A DNA stretch of 64,000 nt from Ignelater luminosus. Lineage: Eukaryota > Arthropoda > Insecta > Coleoptera > Elateridae. The notes under the pieces were generated by a model. It was not told the origin of the DNA. It made no database searches and was given only the letters and a program-made list of their open reading frames with translations. Of the stretch, positions 58,389 to 64,000 are shown piece after piece (position 1 is the first letter of the stretch; each line of letters opens with the position of its first letter). The position numbers and the translations under genes are program-made. Where the stretch lies: contig VTPC01000913.1 in NCBI GenBank assembly GCA_011009095.1, positions 1-64,000 of the forward strand, written 5' to 3'.

Positions 58389-59186
58389 TATTTTTGTTTG
58401 ACGTATGCGTAAAATTAATATCTTTCGAGAATTATTATAATAATTTCTTAGTATCCTATTATCTTTGTTTTTCAAAATTTCTTGTTTTACATTTAATTAA
58501 CATATCGTTTATTTACAGTTACGATTGAAGTAGTTCCTCGTTTTAATTCTGTAAAAGTATTTATAAAGCAGTTAATGGTAGTTTAGTATTCCTTTTAAGT
58601 AACACATCATTCTATACTAAGTGGAATTTAACTAAATCATAAAATCTTTATTAAATAATATACGTGTTATCTTTTAACTATCACTTATACTTATTAGCAT
58701 TTTGTGGATATTTTAAACATAGAAACATTGGATGATGATTTGTTATTCTAACAATATGCCACTGCAATTGTTAAAATTAAAATTAACTTTTAATTTCAGA
58801 TATTAATGATCTAAACATAATTTGCTATTATCTCTTTCCTTTTGTAACCAAATTCATGCAAACATATATAGAGATTTCTTAAATGGTTATAATATTCATA
58901 TCTCCTTGAAACATTTTAATGTCAAATTTACATGTTTATAAATAAACAGTTAATTCTTTGAACAACCTATTAATATTAATATCAAGACATCGATATACTG
59001 CATTAATCTTATTTTGTTACAAAATTGTATGTACCTTCTTCTTATAATAGATGTTTGCAGAGAATGAATAAGTTCAATTTTTGTATTCAAGAATTGTTTG
59101 CAAATGCTCTTACATCATCATTTCAATTTATCAAACCAAAATTGTAATGTGTAGCATATTCTTCAGTATAAAAGCTATGAAAATTT
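58389..59186. other. AT-rich intergenic, nothing recognised
   Basis: About 0.8 kb of AT-rich sequence between the rosa-type mariner and the unrecognised coding-like block. No feature is visible. Confidence 0.4.
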
Positions 59187-59815
59187 TCAATTTGAAAGCT
59201 TTCTGTTAAAACTAACTATGACATCAAATAATTTCTGATTGAATATTTCCAACAATATTAAAAATACATCAAAACCTTTTTCAATACTGCGTATATTATT
59301 TTCATCTTCCAGATAACTTTTACATAATATACTTTTATCATCTATTACAATAGTCTTGAATTTATCATATTCACTTATATCATTCAAATACTGCAATTGA
59401 GCCATTCTTTTATATCCTATGATAAAGTTATGAATTCAATAACAGCTATTAAATAACAACTTAAATCAAGTTCTCAATTAGGCAAGTCTAAACGTTGTTT
59501 ATTATCTTTTACATTTATAAATCCTACAACTTTATTTCTAAAAACATGTTCTTGGATTAAAATTATATCTAAACTAATATTATCAATTAAAAAAAGTTGT
59601 TAGTAGAACCTTTGCTTTTTCTAAATCTATTTGTCCAAATTTTAAAATATTTTTATTGTTCCCCCGTAATAAGCATTTTTTATAAGTAATTTTTTAATAT
59701 AATGCCTGGAAGGACAGTTATTGCTTTTAACATCGTGTTCTATATTCAGTTTTCTTTTACCTTGTAATTTAGAATTCCTTGTCATACATGCAATACACTT
59801 GGAAATAAGGGTTTT
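59187..59815 (-). pseudogene. Unrecognised coding-like block, frame-broken
   Basis: Two minus-strand stretches read like protein. About 59815-59642 gives KTLISKCIACMTRNSKLQG, then RKLNIEHDVKSNNCPSRHYI. It has a C-x2-C pair and a later cysteine and histidines that could be a zinc-binding module. 59405-59187 is a 72-codon frame from an ATG (MAQLQYLNDISEYDKF ...). Stops and shifts lie between them. The first piece reminds me of mobile-element or viral-type zinc-finger proteins, but I cannot name a family. It may also be chance in AT-rich DNA. Confidence 0.25.
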
Positions 59816-60129
59816 ATTTTTTTTTATTTATGTTCTGTTCATTCACATTTTCTACAAACTTGTTTAATTTCTTTGTGAATATTTTATTTGCGTCCATATC
59901 TAAAACATTTGTAGCATTGCTGGATCGATAGATAGTCTTCAACCCAAATACTAAATAGATTCTACTCTTCAGTCCCCCACTTAATTTATTAATAGATATA
60001 TTGATGTACTTGAAGTGTACTTTTAGTACCTATGTGACAAGTTACAGTGAATCCAAAGTGAATTTTGTAAACTACTCCCACATTATTAACCTATTCTTAA
60101 AGATTTTTTAAATAAAAGAACACAAGCCT
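59816..60129. other. Intergenic, nothing recognised
   Basis: Short AT-rich spacer before the second arm of the inverted duplication. No feature is visible. Confidence 0.4.
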
Positions 60130-61133
60130 TTTAATATTTGGATATAAATATACCTGAAAGTTAACATATCTGCATGTAGCTAGCTTTATAAGCAGATAAC
60201 TAAGAAAAATCCAGTATAGGTTCAATTTGAAAAAGGCTTGTCTGATAGTCAATCATGAGACTACTTATTAACTTGTCGGTGTTACTTATTTACAACCTGT
60301 ATACCAGGTGTAACAGATAAGCTCAGGCAGGAAGAAAAGTTGATACCATTTCTGGCAAAACAGCAAGTTCAGTAAATAAACGGAAACGAAATTTGATAAT
60401 AGGCTTGTCCTAATAATTTGCTGCAGTAAGCTTTAACTTTGTATCTTTTTAAACTATCAGGATATCTGCTTGCTTCACCTTATCTATTACACCTAACAAT
60501 TTTTCAGTGTTGTAGCGGGGTCACATTATGTAAATATTGAAACTACACATTAAAAAAGGCCTTGCTATCTTTATTAACTTAAAAGAAAACTTTTACATAT
60601 ATTTCAGAAAAATCACTTAGTTAATACAATTATTGACTCTTGTAAGACGCATTTGCATATTTTATCTGAAGTATCGCATGCATCCGAACCTCTAAGAGAA
60701 GCGCACTTTTTATGTATTTCATCAACGTCGTTCTTATCTGGTACTCCAATGTATTTTTTTATAATTTCTTCTTGTATTTCGTCACTATCATTAATGAGAT
60801 TATATTTTCTGAAAAAGCATTTATAAAAGCATTTTGAATTGTGGTCTGTGGGATGATCTCCCATTTTTAATGCTTCAACTATAGTATCTTCATCGGCACC
60901 GGATTCTTTTAAGCAGTCGGATTTTATAGGTGCAATTAGTTTCAGATAGTTATTGATAAGTTCTTCAACTGCCTGAAATAAAAAATGTAAATTATTATTT
61001 CTACTAAAAATATTAATTAAAGATTCAGTTGTTAACCCAAGAACGTAGTTGAAAAATTATAAAAGCTTTATAAGCTTACCTCTTGGTTAGATAGCTGTAC
61101 CAAAGCACATACAATAAACACAAAGGCGAACAT
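60130..61133 (-). repeat. Inverted duplication, arm 2 (OBP gene F plus 3' flank)
   Basis: Matches 53248-54235 in reverse orientation, covering the whole gene and about 0.45 kb beyond its stop. For example, the minus strand at 60410-60225 carries ACAAGCCTA, TTTACTGAACTTG, CAACTTTTCTTCCTG and GGTTGTAAATAA, which recur at 54011-54125. The distance from stop codon to this block is about 200 bp in F and 220 bp in E. Confidence 0.85.
60613..61133 (-). CDS. Odorant-binding protein with a seventh cysteine (gene F)
   Basis: On the minus strand exon 1 is 61133-61080 and exon 2 is 60972-60613, with a phase-0 intron of 107 bp (GTAAGC...TTCAG), giving 137 residues. The signal peptide is MFAFVFIVCALVQLSNQE. 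The mature part AVEELINNYLKLIAPIKSDC has cysteines at 38, 66, 70, 108, 117 and 126 with the classic OBP spacings. CFYKC stands at cysteines 2-3, where the other genes have CFWxC. An extra cysteine at about 124 (DKICKC) is shared with gene E. A poly-A signal AATAAA is at 60575-60570. It is the only family member here on the minus strand and is the inverted partner of gene E. Confidence 0.92.
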
Positions 61134-61168
61134 CTTAATAGTAGACTCAGACGTAACTGCATATTACT

Positions 61169-61178
61169 CCTTTATATA
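61169..61178 (-). promoter_or_regulatory. TATA box of OBP gene F
   Basis: TATATAAAGG on the minus strand, starting 45 bases before the ATG, the same arrangement as in genes B, D and E. Confidence 0.6.
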
Positions 61179-61354
61179 TTACGTGACTTCATGGCAATTC
61201 TAAAAAATTATTTCAAAAACTTTTCACGAATTTGTTTTGTAATCAAAATATTTTATTGTCGTTGAATTTAAATGTATAATCCCAATTTAAACAGATGATT
61301 ACAGCTAAGAATAATAATTTAGAGGAATCTGATATATAATACTACATTTGTATA

Positions 61355-63264
61355 CAGCGTGTGCAAAAAGTATAGAATATTCTATATATCTCAGTAAATA
61401 TGCATTTTATGGAAAAATGTTTTTTATAAAAGTTGTTTAGTGTTTAAATTTACATTACAGGGCAATACCAAATAATTATTTTTTAAAAAAACAAAAGCGC
61501 AACGAATAATGCTTTATTTTTTTTAATAGGAAGGTATCCCTTTATTGTACTCATTTGATAGAGAATGTTTTTCTCTTTTTAATGATGTAAAACTTTGATA
61601 CACTTGCATAAGTACATTTTGATTAAAACGCAAAAAATTGTTTGAATAACGCTTAAAAGTTTATTTATTTATCTTTTACCTTTCCAGACGCGATCTTTTA
61701 AATTTTCAATATCATCTACTCACATTATGGTCGGTGTGATACACTTTTGTTTATTGCAACAATTGAATGCGTCGTAGAAATGCCAATTAATAACCAAACT
61801 GAAACGAAAAGTTATCTGTTTAATAAATTTAAGCATTTTGATTAACGTGAGGATAGCAAAGTTACAAAAACACGACTTGCTATGGATCATTTATCAGAAA
61901 AACATCGTATTGAAATTTTAATGATGCTAGGATATGGAGACAGAAGGTGAACACAGGATGAAGTTTGCAAATTATTAAATAACGTGCACCCCGAATACCA
62001 TATTTCTCAGTCTACTGTAAGTAAAATTTTGCATAAATTTCATGAGAAGGGTTCTGTCAAAGATCGTCCCAAAACGGGCAGACCTAAAGCTCTAAATGAC
62101 GAACAACGTGAGAATATAATGTTGGCTGTCGTGTAAAATCCACATGTTTCTGTTCGACTAATTGCTCGTGAACATACTTTGAAAAAATCCACTACACACG
62201 AAGTTCTAAGAAAGGAGAAATGGCATCCGTATAAACCTTGTATAGTTCAAGAAATATTAGAAGATGATATAGACCGAAGATTGCAATTTTGCAAAGAAAT
62301 AACACATAGGCTTCAGGAAAATGCAAATTTTCATAAAAATGTCCTCTTCACTGATGAGGCAACGTTTTGTTTGAATGGTACCATTAACAAACAAAACACG
62401 CGCTATTGGCCTTCGCTAAATCCTGGCTGGTATGTAGAAGGGCACACCCAATATCAGCAGAAAGTCAATGTCTGGGCAGTAATTATTGGAACCCAAATTT
62501 TAGGACCTTTTTTTATAAAACATAATTTAACGGCAGATGCTTATCTAGATTTTTTAAGATTTGACTTAGTTCCTGCTTTAGCTGTTCTATTTCCTAATTA
62601 ACTAGATCCAGATGTACCCCATAACAGAATATGGTTGCAACAAGACCTTATCGATGGATAGGCAGAGGAGGTGCAGTAGAATGGCCAGCTCGCTCGCCGG
62701 ATTTAAGTCCACTTTATTTCTTTCTGTATGGCCATCTCAAAAATAAGATTTATGTCGATATGCCTGAAGATATTGAAACTCTAAGAGACCGTATTAGCAC
62801 AGAGATTAGAGCTATCACACCAGAAACGATTCAAAATGCAGTAAACGAATTTGAAAGACGACTTTATCATTGCCAAACTGTAAATGGTGCACACTTTGAA
62901 CACCTTCTATGAACTGTAGAGTGTAGTTATACAAAATTTTTAATTTGTAACAGATGAATATTGAAATAAACTTTCAAGCAATTTTTTGTGTTTTAATCAA
63001 AATTTACTTATGGAAGTGTATCAAAGTTTTACATCATTGAAAAGAGAAAAACACTCGCTATCAAACGAGTACAATAAAGGCATACCTCCCCATTAAAAAC
63101 ATTAAAGCATTATTCGTTGCGCTTTTGTTTTTCTAAAAAATAGTTATTTGGTATTGCCCTGTAATGTATAACTAAACACTAAACAACTTTTATAGGAAAC
63201 AGTTTTCCATAAAATGCATATTTACTAAGATATATAGGACATTCCATACTTTTCGGACACACTG
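61355..63264 (+). mobile_element. Tc1/mariner-like element with about 290-bp terminal inverted repeats
   Basis: A 1910-bp element flanked by TA (61353-61354 and 63265-63266). The left end begins CAGCGTGTGCAAAAAGTATA. The right end (other strand) begins CAGTGTGTCCGAAAAGTATG. Unlike the roughly 30-bp ends of the other mariners here, the inverted match continues with few gaps to about 61645 on the left and 62975 on the right. Shared blocks include AAAAGTTGTTTAGTGTTTA, ACAAAAGCGCAACGAATAAT and ATGATGTAAAACTTTGATAC. Confidence 0.9.
61882..62912 (+). pseudogene. Tc1/mariner transposase of the long-TIR element, inactivated
   Basis: The start is MDHLSEKHRIEIL at 61882. The N-terminal half (STVSKILHKFHEKGSV, RPKTGRPKALND) has in-frame stops near 61948 and 62134. 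The open frame at 62179-62601 has NVLFTDEATFCLNG (first catalytic aspartate) and QQKVNVWAVIIG. The IWLQQD motif with the second aspartate lies at about 62630. A deletion directly follows it, removing the GAPPH-type segment and shifting the frame. The last frame (62631-62912) gives RWIGRGGAVEWPARSPDLSP, but then LYFF, where relatives have a catalytic aspartate (LDFF). At least four lesions make it inactive. Confidence 0.85.
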
Positions 63265-63266
63265 TA

Positions 63267-63633
63267 TATGAAGAGATGAAACAAAAGTTGTTTAAAAGAA
63301 GTAATGAACAGGTTTTAACTCTTATTATTTACGTGCATAATTTCTGTCTTGTTGAATTAAACATTACTAGATTCCCAATTCGAATGTCTAATCAAAAATA
63401 AATAATTTATTTTTACACCTGAACGTAAGGTAAACAACACATAAAGCAAAGAAAATGCCTTTATTGTTCTTAAATATTTATTTTGTTAACACCCATTATT
63501 GTTTCGACTACGTATTCCTGAATATTAGGTTCTAATTATCAAGAAAAAGAAATTTTAAATTTAAATCTCAAATGTCACAAACTATAACATAAATATTATA
63601 TATTTGATGAAAGTCGTTAACAAAAACAAAATA
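63267..63633. other. Intergenic, nothing recognised
   Basis: AT-rich sequence between two elements. No feature is visible. Confidence 0.4.
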
Positions 63634-64000
63634 CAGGGTGTCTTGTAAATTCCAATAAGGGCTCAGGGAAACGTTTTTTTCTATCAGTACTTATTGAAAA
63701 TCTGCAGAAAGAAAATTCCTCCGCGGCGTAGTTTTTTTTTGTAGATATGGGAAGAAGTTAACACCTTCAATGTTAAATAAGCAGAAACGAAGAAATCAAA
63801 TTCAAATGAAACCATTACCAATTCAGCAAATGAAACAACAATCACCCTTAAAAAGTACAAATCCGTTAGGCTTGTCTTTTTCGAAGACAGTGTGCAAATT
63901 GAATTCTTACCAAAAAATAGATATGCATGACAAACATGGAAGTCTTGGACGTACTTGGAATTTTATCATTATCATTAATGATGTATTTTCTAAGCTAGCA
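63634..64000. mobile_element. Possible transposon end running off the window
   Basis: After TA at 63632-63633, CAGGGTGTCTTGTAAATTCC resembles the CAGGGTG termini of insect DNA elements such as the one at 1915, and a GC-rich CCTCCGCGGCG segment follows at about 63717. No matching end is seen before the window stops. Confidence 0.3.

Noticed and set aside
57145-58528. Plus-strand frames over the rosa-type mariner
   Set aside because: Antisense shadows of the intact transposase; the same shadows occur at copy 1 on the other strand.
1-64000. CRISPR arrays, bacterial operons, rRNA genes, true tRNA genes
   Set aside because: None seen. The sequence is eukaryotic in gene structure, and the two tRNA-like segments are parts of repeats.

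Overview
The window reads as one AT-rich piece of an insect nuclear genome. It has split genes with GT-AG introns, TATA boxes just upstream of start codons, AATAAA signals, many eukaryotic transposon families and a 400-base assembly gap (55717-56116). A beetle is my best guess from the odorant-binding-protein (OBP) style and the transposon mix, but no sequence here proves the order.

The host genes are few. Six members of one classic six-cysteine OBP family lie between 38.2 and 61.1 kb. Five look intact: 38272-38779 (+), 43234-43769 (+), 51327-51843 (+), 53248-53790 (+) and 60613-61133 (-). One is a pseudogene (47606-50756) split by a hAT transposon. All have a 54-bp first exon coding an 18-residue signal peptide, a phase-0 intron of 89-129 bp, and a second exon of about 360 bp holding all the cysteines. 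The last two intact genes are an inverted duplicate pair that carries about 0.4 kb of shared 3' flank. The only other host coding sequence I can support is one isolated exon of a beaten-path (beat) like immunoglobulin protein at 32294-32543 (-).

Transposons fill most of the interpretable rest. 1-7 kb: a MITE, a degraded piggyBac coding region and a foldback element with a tRNA-like core. 8.9-12.1 kb: a 5'-truncated Jockey-type retrotransposon with a 15-bp target duplication, then a complete but dead mariner. 17.0-20.6 kb: an internally deleted piggyBac, a Tc1 remnant and a DD41D (rosa-type) mariner with two 1-base deletions. 28.1-30.9 kb: a Transib (RAG1-related) element with both ends and a CGACG duplication. 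34.3-37.9 kb: a mauritiana-type mariner and a tRNA-derived SINE. Inside and around the OBP cluster: a deleted mariner, a BEL/Pao pol relic, a hAT, piggyBac and mariner fragments, a second rosa-type mariner with an intact 361-residue transposase, and a Tc1-like element with terminal repeats of about 290 bp.

The OBP genes form a local family that probably grew by tandem and inverted duplication among these repeats. Their shared exon plan and a shared proximal promoter block suggest related regulation. The long stretches at 2.3-5.1, 6.6-8.9, 12.1-15.5 and 20.6-28.1 kb hold nothing I can identify.
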